Positions 1 to 11,634 of a stretch of DNA of 64,000 nt are shown piece after piece. The stretch covers positions 4,273,901-4,337,900 of the forward strand of contig JASSKH010000010.1 of the NCBI GenBank assembly GCA_031763025.1. The letters are read 5' to 3'. Position numbers and translations under genes: made by a program. The notes beneath the pieces were generated by a model. The model saw only the letters and a program-made list of their open reading frames with translations. It did no database searches and was not told where the DNA came from. Numbering within the stretch: the first letter of the stretch is position 1; every line of letters begins with the position of its first letter. This DNA comes from Macrocystis pyrifera. Its lineage: Eukaryota; Sar; Phaeophyceae; Laminariales; Laminariaceae.

Positions 1-1092
1 AGTCCCACCTTGAAGCTAACCGGGGCGTTCGCAAGGAAGACAATATACGAGGACATCGACTTGCCGTTATCCGGGTTGTTGCCCCAGTTTGCATCGGAGA
101 ATGCAGTCAACTTGAAGCCGCCTTGCTTGTACGTGATGGCGAAATCCACCGTTCCAGCCAGGTAGCGAAGTAGATGTTTGGCTGCCGCCATGTGAGGTTT
201 GGACGGTTTAGACATCGCCCTTGCCAGTTGATTGACGGCGTATAAGATGTCGTAACGAGTCACCTGCCCAAGGTACATGACGCTGCCCGTGATGGCCTGG
301 AAACGCTGTTTCTCCTCCTTACTTAGAAGCCTCTCCTCCGGCTGGTCCAGCGACAGCTCTTTTCCCACACCAGGCGTGTACGTTGAATTGCAGCTTGCCA
401 TACCGTACCGCTCCAGCAGGGACTTGGTATATTTCTCCTGGGTGATGGTCACTGTCCCCTTCTCGCGGTCACGGGTAACACCCATCCCGAGCACGAGTGA
501 CACGTCTCCCATGTCCGTCATTGAGAAACGACTCATGAGCTTCTGCTTGATCCGCCTCAGCACCAGGACGTCTTTTCCGAGCAAGAGAACATCGTCGACA
601 TACAGGGTCAGGATATAAACGGCACCGCACTCCGAGTAGGTGTAGACGCACGGGTCCGACTTGAGACTTTTGAAGCCAATTTCCACCAGATATTTGTCGA
701 TCGTGTTCCACCAGTTAGTCGGGCTCTGGCGGAGACCGTATAGGCTTTTCAACAGCCTCATTACTAGTGGGACTCCGTTTTCGTCGAATTGCTCGTATCC
801 GGGTGCCATCTTGACGTACACTTCCTCTGTGACATCGGCGTTCAGAAACGCGGTGTTGTAGTCTAGCTGCCAAAACTCCAGATTGTACTCCGCCGCTATT
901 GCCAGCACCATGCGGATGCTCTGGAGCCTGCAGACGGGGGCAAACGTGCTGCCGCAATCAATGCCCGGCAATTGCCCCCATCCTAGTACAACAACGCGTC
1001 CCTTGTGTGAGTTGTTCGCCTTGACCTTGTAAACCCATCTACTGCCGATAATCTTGTGTCCCGCGGGGACAGAGGTCGCCGCAGGAGGGTGT
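1..1092 (-). pseudogene. pol: copia-1 reverse transcriptase and RNase H (partial)
   Basis: This stretch is open on the minus strand from about 1,092 to the window edge. In order it shows the RT N-terminal motif GSRWVYKVKANNS, the FAPVCRLQSIRMVLAIAAE block, the catalytic YVDDVLLLG box near 577-607, the DMGDVSLVLG block and the RNase H motif TAFSDANWGNNPDNGKS near 40-110. These are the Ty1/copia RT and RNase H signatures; RT copies element RNA to DNA and RNase H removes the RNA strand. The catalytic Asp pair is intact. A frameshift near 1,090 separates it from the upstream pol frame, so it cannot be translated as part of one polyprotein. The C-terminal end of RNase H lies outside the window. 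Confidence 0.9.
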
Positions 1093-2502
1093 AGACATTG
1101 TTCTTTTTCAGGCTTGCCATTTCCTTGTCCGAGGCCGCTTTCCACTGTGCTTTAGCCGGTAGAGTCATGGCCTCTTTAAAGGTGTTAGGAGTTATTTCCG
1201 CATTCTCCCCGGCCGAACAGCTTTGACTGGTCGTCGCGGCGTAGGCGTATTCAACGGCAGAGTCTGCTCCGTACGTCTCATGCGCGATATCCGGCAGGGT
1301 TTCCTTGGTATAGAGCCTCAGCCCTCGGAGCTCAGACAGCGCGGGCCCGGTGGCGATCGCCGCTAGGTGAGCAGAATCTGAACGGTTGTGAGTGTTACGC
1401 CTCGCAAACGATTGTGCTGCAGTGCCGGCACGCGTAACCGCAGGAGTCGCTTCTTGGCGCGAATGTCCCCGCTGTTGAAGCGGCTGTGATCCAGCCAGTG
1501 GTGTTTCCAGGGACGCTCCCGCGGGTGACATCGCTTGCTCCTGTGGCTCAAGAATAACCTCCTGCGAAACTCCGTCCATAGGCTCCCCCCCGGGCATCGC
1601 CCCTTCTTGCGGTGATCCTGCAGCTCCTCCGTCCAGTGTGTCCCTCCTAGTGATCTCGCTGATCCGCTCCAAGAGTGCAGCCACCGGTGGATTGTCTGAG
1701 AGCCCGCCCACGGCGATGTGGTCAGCAGAAGCATCGGGAAGCGGTTCCAACACGGAAGTGTAATCGCGAAGATCGCGCAGAAAGTCGTCGTCCGTGATGT
1801 AGTTGTGGTCGTCCATGCCGTTGCTTGGCGGATTAATCTGCTGCGAAGTTTCTTCCAACGGTGGCGGGAATAGACGCGATGGTGTCTCGATGAAGATGAC
1901 GTTCCGGCTCTCCATAATGCGCCGGGTGGCAGGATTGTACACTCGATAGCTCTTGCTGTTGTTGCTGTACCCAACCAATTCCCCCCCCCCCCGGCGGTTG
2001 ATATTTTTCGCGGCACGTCCAACACCTTGTACTCTTCCAGTCTGTCCCAAAATCCGGGGATGATGGCGTCGTCGAAATAATGTCCTGACGCGCCACTGTC
2101 CACCAGCACATTTACGGAGTCGTTGCTGCACCCTGTCCGCGGCCTCGCGGTGGGACCGATCGTGAGTGCCGACCCATCTTCCGTACTGGTGACGCCCCCA
2201 AAGACTTCGGGCTGTCCATAGGTGTTCTTGACCATTCGGGCATAAAGGGAGTTGCCAAACGAGAGCCACAGATAGTGGAGAATAGCCACCATCACTAGAG
2301 CACGGGTCACGGCCGTCAAACCCCCGACGATGTGCTCTCGGAATCCCAGTTGATGGGTCGGTTCTTCCTCGACCATGAAGAGCGACTCACCAGCCTCTTC
2401 TCCGCTGACCCCGCCGAAAGATCTGAACAGCCCACTGGTGTCGACTGGTTCATCCGTGGGGCCGAATGGCCAAAATGCTTCCTCCTCCGTCGGCGCTTCC
2501 AC
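983..2502 (-). pseudogene. pol: copia-1 protease joined to integrase C-terminal tail; integrase core deleted
   Basis: The frame opening at 2,502 contains the retropepsin active site LVDSGASGHYFDD near 2,080-2,120. A few codons later, at a run of twelve C on the plus strand (1,981-1,992), a second frame takes over with the motif GYSNNSKSYRVYNPATRRI and RNVIFIETPS. In complete copia elements that motif lies at the end of integrase (compare 53,990-54,090 here). The HHCC zinc finger and the DDE core are absent, so roughly 1 kb has been lost. A Ser/Pro-rich linker follows, then the start of RT (ASDKEMASLKKNNVYTL). The long ORFs here are remnants. Confidence 0.85.
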
Positions 2503-2646
2503 TGCGGTGAACGAGATCGGGTGGTCGATGTAGTTAGCGGCATAGTTGGCGTTACCGGCGTTTGCACTGCCGACACCATGCTGGGTGCGGCAGTCCGCAT
2601 CGCTATGCGTAGTGCTCTTATGGAAGGAGCACCACTGATTTCTATC

Positions 2647-3540
2647 TCACCCTCTCCTCGCGTCTCCTGATCCTGCTTTTCCGTGGCGAGGAAAATGCTG
2701 TTTTCGCTGATGTTGCTGACCCCCCGGATTGGGCCCACGCCGGTGGTCCTTCTTCAAGATGGCGCAGTCCTGCGTTACGCGTCCGAATCCTTTGCAGTAG
2801 TTGCACTGCACGTAATTGCTGGTGTGCCCCACCACCTGCATGGCAATGCCGCGGCCTGCGATCGGCTTAGCGTTGACAGAGCGCGAAAGGTTGTCGACGT
2901 ACATAGTGTGTACCATGTGCCGAATGTCGTCCAGTCCAAAGTTTCGCCTCTCGTAGCTGGCGGTTCGTACCCTCTCGTACTCGGGCGGAAGGGCTTGGAG
3001 AATGATGTCCTCGTACCTCTCGTCGTGTACTGTCTGTCCCATTTCCTCGAGGAGGTCACGGCATTCGTCCAGAACGAAAAAGAAGTCGTCCGGATCCTGG
3101 CCGGGCTCCATCTTCGTGTTGACGAGTTTCTCGTGGCACGCCCTTCTGGCCTCCTTAGTGTGGCCGTTGTACTTCTCAGTCAGAGCCTTCCACGCCAGCT
3201 GTCCATGCCCCGCTCCATCTTCTGGCCGCTTCCCCTCGAACTTCTAGACGGTGTTGTTGGCGGAGCCAGATGTGGTGAGAAGTAGAACACTCCAGAGATC
3301 TTGGTTCGCCTGTAGCCATTTGTGCTCAGCGACAGCATTAAGCGTCGCGGTGTCGGTGCTGCCCAGAGTAGGTGATGGCTGGGCCTCGCCTTGAAACACT
3401 TCGAATACGGCCTTGCTGTAGAGAGACAGGCAGACGCGCAGCTTGCTCTTGTATTCTTGAAACGACTCCTTGTTCCTGCCGGCAAAGACGGGGCAGTTCT
3501 TGATGACCGCCTGGGTGTTGTTGGACGCCACGCCCTCCAT
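2647..3540 (-). pseudogene. gag: copia-1 gag with one in-frame stop
   Basis: A single frame runs from the ATG at 3,540 to 2,647, about 298 codons, interrupted only by a TAG at 3,244-3,246. The N-terminal half (FAGRNKESFQEYKSKLRVCLS, then WLQANQDLWSVLL) resembles the copia capsid (UBN2/DUF4219-like). The second half has the PGQDPDDFFFVLDECRDLLEEMG block. The C-terminal zinc knuckle reads CNYCKGFGRVTQDC, so the canonical CX2CX4HX4C histidine has become arginine. Both defects should block function. The start was chosen because the capsid homology begins a few codons after it. Confidence 0.85.
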
Positions 3541-4377
3541 GGCGATCCCTCGACGCTAAAGCGGATCTGTTCCTTCGAAGCACACGATATAGTAGATAAA
3601 AGATGAATCCGAGTCTTGGTCGCTGTACTGTAAAAACAAAGAAACAAAGAAACAAACAGGCCTGAACAGACAAACAAACAAACAAACAAACAAACAAACG
3701 AACAGGCAAACCAACAGACAAACTCGCCCGAGTCTGTGTTGGGCCGCTGAATGGCGGAACCGAGCTGTGTCGTCGGATCGCTGAAAAAATCAAAATAAAG
3801 CTGAGGAGCTTTGTGTAAAATCCAAATAAAGCTGAGAAGCTTTGTGTCAAACTCCCCAGCTGCTGCTCCTGCTCCGGGTCCACGAAGGTTCCCGATGCGC
3901 GCGCCGCGCTGACTAAACGATGGTTCAAAAACCTGTTAAGAATATTCGATGATACTCCTGCACAGTAGGCTGCAAAGGTTGGCGCTGTCAGTCGTTAAAC
4001 TGACCGAGCAGACACGCTGTGTGTCCAGGATGTGAAGAATGGATGACTCTTGAAAAAGGCCGCTTGAGGGCAATAAAGGCTTAGGACGATGAACCGTGGT
4101 AAGTTCAGATGCGGTTTGACGAGTGAACGTGGGGGGTGTGCGAACACTCCAGTTCCTCAGTCTTGATGGCCTCTTACAGCAACGTCTATCGGCGGCTTGA
4201 AGCCTGCAACTCGTCGACTACAAGAACTGCTGAAAGGCCATCTAAATATCCCGTTACTCATAATGCGGTGTAATTAGTTGAACCCCAACTTACGAAGCAT
4301 TGACTCAATAGGCTATGTACATACGGCCTATTTCTTAACATCGGGTTCATGGATCCGTCCGGAATTCAGCCATATTT
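3541..4377. other. No gene seen; copia-1 leader or LTR region
   Basis: No coding region is recognised. An imperfect CAAA microsatellite lies at about 3,635-3,722. Between about 3,790 and 3,855 a phrase of about 25 bp built around AAATAAAGCTGAGGAGCTTTGTGT occurs twice with small differences. Part of this may be the 5' LTR and leader of copia-1, but the matching LTR is outside the window. Confidence 0.4.
3635..3722. repeat. CAAA-type microsatellite
   Basis: Imperfect tandem CAAA/GAAA units, purest at about 3,672-3,702. Confidence 0.85.
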
Positions 4378-5160
4378 TATGGAGTAGGCGTTCAGTCCAA
4401 GACGAACAAACATTGAATGGTTGCCCCCGTTATGGGTGGTTCCGACAAGCTTTCTTACCGGTAGGCTAGCCTGCGCATACTAAAAATGGTACAAAAACAT
4501 CATTTTTCAAGGATTTTACGACATTTTTTCGAGCATTCTAGGTACGTCATCGGATCAAACCGCTCCGCTACCTTGGGCTGCAAGACTCAAGAGAGGCCTA
4601 CAGAATCATCTACGTGTAAAGTACCATGTTCTATGGAGTAGGCGTTCTGTCCAACGGGAAAAACCATAAAAGAATGGCTGCCCCCAATACGGGTGAATCC
4701 AGCAAGCTTTCCTTACCGGTAGGCTAGCCTGCGCATACTAAAAATGGTACAAAAACATCATTTTTCAAGGATTTTACGACATTTTTTCGAGCATTCTAGG
4801 TACGTCATCGGATCAAACGGCTCCGCTACCTTGGGCTGCAAGACTCAAGATAGGCCTGCAGAATCATCTACGTGTAAATTACCATGTTCTATGGAGTAGG
4901 CGTTCTGTCCAACGGGAAAAAACCATAGAAGAATGGCTGCCCCCAATACGGGTGAATCCAGCAAGCTTTCCTTACCGGTAGGGGAGCCTGCACATACTTG
5001 AACTGGTACAAAAACAACATTTTTGAACGATACAAGACGCTTTTTCTGGCATGCTAGGTTTACGGTATTGGTCCAACCAGGCCCGCCGCGTTGGGGTACA
5101 TCGCAGGAACTTAGGTCTACAGATTCGTCTGAATGTCAGCTACCTTGGTCTGCGAGACAT
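4378..5160. repeat. Tandem repeat of about 255 bp, three copies
   Basis: The phrase TATGGAGTAGGCGTTC recurs at about 4,378, 4,632 and 4,890. Each copy continues through an ACCGGTAGGCTAGCC block, a GGTACAAAAACATCATTTTT block and a CTACCTTGGGCTGCAAGAC block. The first two copies are very similar and the third diverges progressively to about 5,160. No protein motif is maintained across units, so this is a minisatellite-like array of unknown role. Confidence 0.8.
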
Positions 5161-6654
5161 TTGGCCGAGTATGCCAAAGCCAAAGAGAACGGCGGGCCTC
5201 AAAACGGGTACATCTGGCCCTGTCTTCGCGTGGGTGGGTCCTAAGCACAATGTTACCTTACCAGACCTGCACAACCAAAACATGAATTTCTACTGCTGTA
5301 CGGCACCTCGTGCGCCAATTCCACCGCAGGTGATAGACCACACATCAGGGCAGCGACAGTGGTTGCCGTAGTTGGTGGTGTGTGTTTGTGTTGTGGGTGC
5401 AGCGTGAATACTTGTACAAGTACGCCTCGACAACCCTGGCCACCCCTCCGGTCCAGATTTCGGACCAAAATCAGACCTTTCGGACCCAAAGTCGACTTAT
5501 ACATGCTCGTTTGCGACGCTGCGGGGGAGGAATCACCTTAAAACAACACGGGCGGTGAGGTGAAGCCTTCTTCTGGTGGTCTACGCGGTCTGTGAGACGA
5601 GCACAGGGGTAGGACGCCTGAGCCACGGGTTCAAGGGGCGGCCTAACCAGGGTTGTCGGTGACTAGAACACGCCCACACCAGCTCTCGACACACAGTGCA
5701 CCGGATACCACCAAATTTTGGCAGGCGACATGTCTCACGACCCTGGTAACCCTCTTACCTTGTGGGGCCGCCATAGATCAGCATACCCGAGCACCGCTGA
5801 CCACGCCGATAAGCCAGATAGCGATCGCATAGTTTCCAGAGTGATTTGTGCTTTGCCTCAAGTCACCCTCAGCCTTCCATTGGTCCGAAACCTGACAGTC
5901 TCGTTTTGTAACTGTAGCTTTTTTTTTATGAAATGATGTCGATTTTCACAAGTAGGGGATGAAAGGACACGAAAGGACCTGAGCGTGCCACCGTGGCCTT
6001 AAGCCGATACCCCTAGCCAATCAGAGTGCCTAATTTGCTACCCCAGGAAGATCTACTATCAAGGTTTGTCCACTACTGACGTACCCCGTACCTCAAACAA
6101 ACCATAGGGTTTCTACAACAGTATAGTGCAATTCGTTTGCGCCGGCAAGATCCCCACGCCCGGCCATCGCCTATCGACACGTCCGTTCCCGTCCCAGCTT
6201 CCACTCGCCAGCATCGCAGAGTAAGCCAGACGGAAAACACCCCCAGCCAAGCAAGCAGCGGCCAGAAGCACACGCACAGCTCTCCATCGGCGGGCACTGC
6301 AGGCAACCAGAGCGGTAAAGAGAGAGAGACTTCAGAGCTTCGAGCCAGCAAGCCTGGTAGGGAAGTCTTCTTTTCTGCTGTTGCAAGCGCCAAGCTACCC
6401 CAACAGCAATAAATGTTAGCATTCCTCGTCTAAGTGCTGATGCTGTTGTAATACCTCGACGAGGCAGCTTGTTCCGGGTTATCGCCTCGCACAACAGAGC
6501 AGATACAACCAACTTGTTGTGCCGGGCTGACCGGTCTATTATTTTTAATTTGAATTTGAAATATTACAAGGGCTCCTCTTCGCGGGCGGCCAGAGAAGAT
6601 ACAACTAACTTGTTTTTACCGGTCTTTTTTTTGTTAATAATTTGAATTTTGAAA
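5161..6654. other. Gene-poor interval
   Basis: Only short unrelated ORFs are present. The last 150 bp contain a partial tandem duplication: the phrase around TTTGAATTTGAAATATTACAAGGG at about 6,549-6,580 is repeated at about 6,640-6,659, where the second copy was the insertion target of the following TIR transposon. Confidence 0.5.
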
Positions 6655-6659
6655 TATTA

Positions 6660-9149
6660 TAGGGTTTCCCCGTATTTTTTACAAAACTTCGTGAAAGAAC
6701 GTCGCGGAGAACGTTGTCTCAGTTCATAAAATATCGTCGTGAAGTTCGCCGTGACGTTTGAAGGACAGTTTGGCGAGTAGTCTGCGAAAGTTATGGAGAT
6801 CTCGCCGCTCGTGCCTTTTCGTAAACTACGAAGGCCCTTGAACGCATGCTCCGCAAAAAAGTAAAATCCCACGCACGCACGTACCATTCAAGATAGGAGT
6901 CGTCCGATTCGTACGTAATCGCCTCGCCAAACTGAGGATTCGAAGAGGAATCATTGTCCGGCATACTCTCTTGGCGGTGTCTTGGTTAGAGGCTGGATGT
7001 CGACGAGTAGTTTTGATTGTTGGAGGAGGTAATGTGTTGTGTCGGGGAGTGGGGGTGCTGGTCGCCGATAAACTGTCGTCGAATTGGAGCAAAAGATTTT
7101 ACAACCCAGGTTCTCTTTTTCCGTGGGACACTGATATGGAAACGGTAGTTATCCCCGCGGGTGTGTGAAGATCATCTCATGACACGGTTAACAGCTGCTA
7201 AACTGGCGCTACTGCTACACCCCTTCCATTCGTGGGTCCAATCACGCGTGTGTTGTTTACTGGATGTCTGAAGGTCGTACAGCAGCAGTTGCCCCACACA
7301 CGAGTACATAAAGCAAACAGCAGTACGAACGTATTTCCTACCAGGTGTCATACCTCGTATCTGGTCATTACAGCAGTAGTATCTTCAAAAACGCAAAATC
7401 ACGTAGGCAGCGATCCTCCGTGGATGTAGCTTCGTACATCATACGAACGCCATATGCTCCGAATGACCCGCAACATACAACCCCAAGCATATCCTGCTGC
7501 GGTACCGCCGCCTGCGTTCTTCCCCCCCTGCTCATCCTCGTCCTTGTGATCTGCCTCCTCCACCCCGCTCGAACCTCCAACCACTGTGACAGCAGCAGCT
7601 CCCCCACCCCTCGCGCTCACAAACTACAACTCCGGTGAGAGTCCCAGCGATCCAATTTGAAAACTATCACCCAGACACACAGAAGAGCTGTTGCTCCCAG
7701 GTTCTCTTTTTCCGTGGGACACTGATATGGAAACGGTAGTTATCCCCGCGGGTGTGTGAAGATAGAAGCTTTCGTTAAATAAAAGTGGTACGAGTCCGTA
7801 CGGACGGCGGGCAGGTTGGGGTAAAATAGTAGTGCGTTGCGACCGTGCATGTCTGCGTGTAAATTCACATACGGCGGCCCCAAGTTTGTACAGCAGACGT
7901 TGTGCGCAAGGGAGGGGGGAGGTTCACACGTCTGTGAGAGTTTGTGGTCGTGTAATCCAATTTCCTACATTTATTTACAGTATGCCGATTCGCGCATCCC
8001 TGATGCTCTCATCACCTGTAGTAACTAATGAACCCGCATCATCTCATGACACGGTTAACAGCTGCTAAACTGGCGCTACTGCTACACCCCTTCCATTCGT
8101 GGGTCCAATCACGCGTGTGTTGTTTACTGGATGTCTGAAGGTCGTACAGCAGCAGTTGCCCCACACACGAGTACATAAAGCAAACAGCAGTACGAACGTA
8201 TTTCCTACCAGGTGTCATACCTCGTATCTGGTCATTACAGCAGTAGTATCTTCAAAAACGCAAAATCACGTAGGCAGCGATCCTCCGTGGATGTAGCTTC
8301 GTACATCATACGAACGCCATATGCTCCGAATGACCCGCAACATACAACCCCAAGCATATCCTGCTGCGGTACCGCCGCCTGCGTTCTTCCCCCCCTGCTC
8401 ATCCTCGTCCTTGTGATCTGCCTCCTCCACCCCGCTCGAACCTCCAACCACTGTGACAGCAGCAGCTCCCCCACCCCTCGCGCTCACAAACTACAACTCC
8501 GGTGAGAGTCCCAGCGATCCAATTTGAAAACTATCACCCAGACACACAGAAGAGCTGTTGCTCCCGGTCGCCCTCACTGGCCCAACGCCACCCCCCTCCA
8601 CCCCCAGTCCGGCATGCTGCGGCTCTCCATACCCTTCGCGACGGCCTAGGCTCTGCGAGATGCGAGTGCCAAGGGAATGTCTTGCGCTCGCTGTTGGTGT
8701 GGTTGCATGCCCCTTGCTGCGTGCACCCGAGGACATGTTTCCGTCGACAAGAAACTCAACAGGCGATCAGCGCAGAGCTGTAGATGGGTCGCACCCAAAC
8801 AGAAAGCAGTATCTCCTGCGGTGCCGGCCGGCCCCACGTTGAAGCGGTATTGTCGTCGTGGTATACACTGCTGCTGTGGATTGCTTTCAGCGATCCAGAT
8901 GAGGGATGCCAAGGTTGGGATATATATGGAGTAGGGGGGGATGGGCTGGGTGCGGTCTGTTCGCAGCTGTTCATCCTCACGACGAAAAAAAACAGGCCGT
9001 AAAAGTACCTCTCGTGAGATTTTTTCGTCGTGGTAAAATTCCCAGATTTTCGTATTTTTACGGATAATAAAGCGGCGTAACCTCGAGACGTCTTTTTTTC
9101 CCCCAGACGACGATCTTCGCGACGTTTTTTTTTTCACGGGGAAACCCTA
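6660..9149. mobile_element. TIR-A, left copy: unclassified TIR DNA transposon, probably non-autonomous
   Basis: The element is bounded by the inverted termini TAGGGTTTCCCCGT and ACGGGGAAACCCTA and flanked by the direct repeat TATTA (6,655-6,659 and 9,150-9,154). A paralogous uninterrupted site (GAAATATTACAAGG, near 6,567) matches the joined flanks, which supports a 5-bp target duplication. No transposase motif was recognised; the only ORFs are short, one encoding a possible membrane segment (PPLLILVLVICLL). It is homologous in inverted orientation to 9,358-11,236 and contains an internal tandem duplication. I could not assign a superfamily. Confidence 0.75.
7109..8568. repeat. Internal tandem duplication within the left TIR-A copy
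   Basis: The block from GGTTCTCTTTTTCCGTGGG to GAGCTGTTGCTCCC occurs at about 7,109-7,701 and again at about 7,702-8,568. The first copy lacks about 275 bp that the second keeps (7,763-8,037). The ORFs at 7,232-7,638 and 8,099-8,505 are therefore identical and 867 bp apart. The right TIR-A copy has this block once, so the duplication arose in the left copy. Confidence 0.85.
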
Positions 9150-9232
9150 TATTACAAGGACTCCCGCTGCGCTCGCGGAAGGAAGTTAATAGGGACACGT
9201 CAAACGGAATTGCGAAGGATGTTCGTGTATCA

Positions 9233-9297
9233 AGGATAAACCACTGAGCTACTCAGTCAGAGCTGACTGGCTGGCTGAGTAGCTCAGTGGTCTATCC
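9233..9297. repeat. Hairpin spacer between the TIR-A copies, with tRNA A-box-like arms
   Basis: An inverted repeat pairs GGATAAACCACTGAGCTACTCAG with CTGAGTAGCTCAGTGGTCTATCC around a core reading CAGAGCTGACTGGCTGG. The right arm, read on the plus strand, contains TAGCTCAGTGG, which fits the RNA polymerase III A-box consensus of tRNA genes; the left arm carries the same phrase on the minus strand. A weak B-box-like phrase (TGTGCGAATCT) follows near 9,327, but no tRNA cloverleaf forms. A related hairpin occurs at 29,311-29,356. Confidence 0.6.
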
Positions 9298-9357
9298 TTT
9301 ATATCGAACAAAGGAGGTACATACTTGTGCGAATCTGGCGACTTAAAAATGACAATA

Positions 9358-11236
9358 TAGGGTTTCCCCGTGAAAAAAAAACGTCGCGAAGATCGTCGTC
9401 TGGTGGAAAAAAAGACGTCTCGAGGTTACGCCGCTTTATTATCCGCAAAAATACGAAAATCTGGGAGTTTTACCACGACGAAAAAATCTCACGAGAGGTA
9501 CTTTTACGGCCTGTTTTTTTTCGTCGTGAGGATGAACAGCTGCGAACAGACCGCACCCAGCCCATCCCCTGCTCCATATATCCCAACCTTGGCATCCCTC
9601 ATCTGGGTCGCTGAAAGCAATCCACAGCAGCAGTGTATACCACGACGACAATACCGCTTCAACGTGGGGCCGGCCGGCACCGCAGGAGATACGGCTTTTT
9701 GTTTGGGTGCGACCCATCTACAGCTCTGCGCTGATCGCCTGTTGAGTTTCTTGTCGACGGAAACATGTCCTCGGGTCCACGCAGCAAGGGGCATGGAACC
9801 ACACTAACAGCGAGCGCAAGACATTCCCTTCGCACTCGCACCCCGCAGAGCCTAGGCCGTCGCGAAGGGTATGGAGAGCCGCAGCATGCCGGACTGGGGG
9901 TGGAGGGGGGTGGCGTTGGGCCAGTGAGGGCGACCGGGAGCAACAGCTCTTCTGTGCGTCTGGGTAATAGTTTTCAAATTGGCTCGCTGGACTCTCACCG
10001 GAGTTAGTTGTAATTTGTGAGCACGAGGGGTGGGGGAGCTGCTGCTGTCACAGTGGTTGGAGGTTCGAGCGGGGTGGAGGAGGCAGATCACAAGGACGAG
10101 GATGAGCAGGGGGGGAATAACGCAGGCGGCGGTACCGCAGCAGGATATGCTTGGGGTTGTATGTAGCGGGTCATTCGGAGCATATGGCGTTCGTATGATG
10201 TACGAAGCTACATGCACGGAGGATCGCTGCCTACGTGATTTTGCGTTTTTGAAGATACGACTGCTGTAATGACCAGATACGAGGTATGACACCTGGTAGG
10301 AAGTACTGCTGTATGCTCTATGTACTCGTGTGTGGGGCAACTGCTGCTGTACGACCTTCAGGCATCCAGTAAACAACACACGCGTGATTGGACCCACGAA
10401 TGGAAGGGGTGTACAGTGGCAGTAGCGCCAGTTTAGCAGCTGTTAACCGTGTCATGAGATAGATGCGGGTTCATGAGTTACAGGTGATGAGAGCATCAGG
10501 GATGCGCGAATCGGCATACTGTAAATAAATGTAGGAAATTGGATTTCACAAACTCTCACAGACGTGTGAACCTCTCCCTCCCTTGCGCACAACGTCTGCT
10601 GTACGAACTTGGGGCCGCCGTATGTGAATTTACACGCAGACATGCACGGTCGCAACGCACTACTATTTTACCCCAACCTACCCGCCGTCCGTAGGGACTC
10701 GTACCACTTTTGTTAAACGAAAGCTTTTATCTTCACACACCCGCGGGGATAACTACCGTTTCCATGTCATCAGTGTCCCACGGAAAAAGAGAACCTGGGT
10801 TGTAAAATCTTTTGCTGCAATTCGACGACAGTTTATCAGCGACCAGCACCCCCACTCCCCGACACAACACATTACCTCCTCCAACAATCAAAACTACTCG
10901 TCGGCATCCAGCCTCTAACCAAGACACCGCCAAGAGAGTATGCCGGACAATGATTCCTCTTCGAATCCTCAGTTCGGCGAGACGATTACGTACGAATCGG
11001 ACGACTCCTATCTTGAATGGTACGTGCGTGCGTGGGATTTTACTTTTTTACGGAGCATGCGCCTTCGTTGTTCACGAAAAGGCACGAGCGGCGAGATCTC
11101 CATAACTTTCGCAGACTACTCGCCAAACTGTCCTTCAAACGTCACGGCGAACTTCACGACGATATTTTATGAACTGAGACGACGTTCTCCGCGACGTTCT
11201 TTCACGGCGTTTTGTAAAAAATACGGGGAAACCCTA
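9358..11236. mobile_element. TIR-A, right copy, inverted relative to the left copy
   Basis: It begins TAGGGTTTCCCCGTG and ends ACGGGGAAACCCTA, with flanks CAATA (9,353-9,357) and TAATA (11,237-11,241) that fit a 5-bp target duplication with one change. Its sequence is the reverse complement of the left copy over nearly its whole length, without the internal duplication. The longest ORF (9,852-10,397, minus strand, 181 codons) resembles no family I recognise and is broken in the other copy, so I do not call it a gene. The copies lie head-to-head around a 208-bp spacer. Confidence 0.75.
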
Positions 11237-11241
11237 TAATA

Positions 11242-11634
11242 GCTCCATCATGCAACATTGTGCAGCTGCTGTTGTTGAGTCTCGCACATGCAGCAGAGTA
11301 GGCGCGCGCACACAAAGAACATTGATTCCTTTAGCATCGGCCTTACGTCGTTTATTTGTTTTTTCACAACACTGCTTGGATACCCGAGGTGGAAGTTGTG
11401 TTCCGGGTAGATAATGTAGGGGCCTGATCAGTCAGGTGTATCCCGACACGTGATATTTGACACGAATGGTGTTTTTCGTTGTACATGAATCCTTTCACAC
11501 TTGACGTGTTGATTCGAGGTAGTGTCGGCATTCGCGATTCATATCAACAATACAACGAACGGTGGTTTTTTGGTGGGGCGTCAAGAACGTTCGGTGCTTC
11601 GTCTGAACGACAGGAACGGGACGAGGACAGCATC
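11242..11634. other. Interval upstream of the MULE gene
   Basis: No gene recognised. It should contain the promoter and 5' terminus of the MULE, but I found no sequence here matching an inverted terminus beyond 30,322. Confidence 0.35.

Larger units (their letters stand above)
1..3540 (-). mobile_element. copia-1: degraded Ty1/copia LTR retrotransposon, 3' end outside the window
   Basis: Reading on the minus strand, gag (3540-2647), protease, an integrase tail, reverse transcriptase and RNase H follow in the Ty1/copia order (integrase before RT). The RT/RNase H part is still open at base 1, so the 3' LTR lies outside. I could not delimit the 5' LTR because its partner is missing; it may lie within about 3,600-4,300. 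The integrase tail and RT resemble those of copia-2 at 50-57 kb, so the two are probably one lineage. The element cannot be functional: gag has a stop, and the integrase core is missing. Confidence 0.9.

Noticed and set aside
4378-5160. LTRs of a small element
   Set aside because: Three adjacent units without interior or target duplication; a tandem array explains them.
7232-8505. LTR pair (direct repeat 867 bp apart)
   Set aside because: The repeats lie inside a TIR element and are a local tandem duplication; no retroelement coding lies between them.
9852-10397. Transposase of the TIR-A element
   Set aside because: No catalytic motif, and the frame is broken in the left copy.
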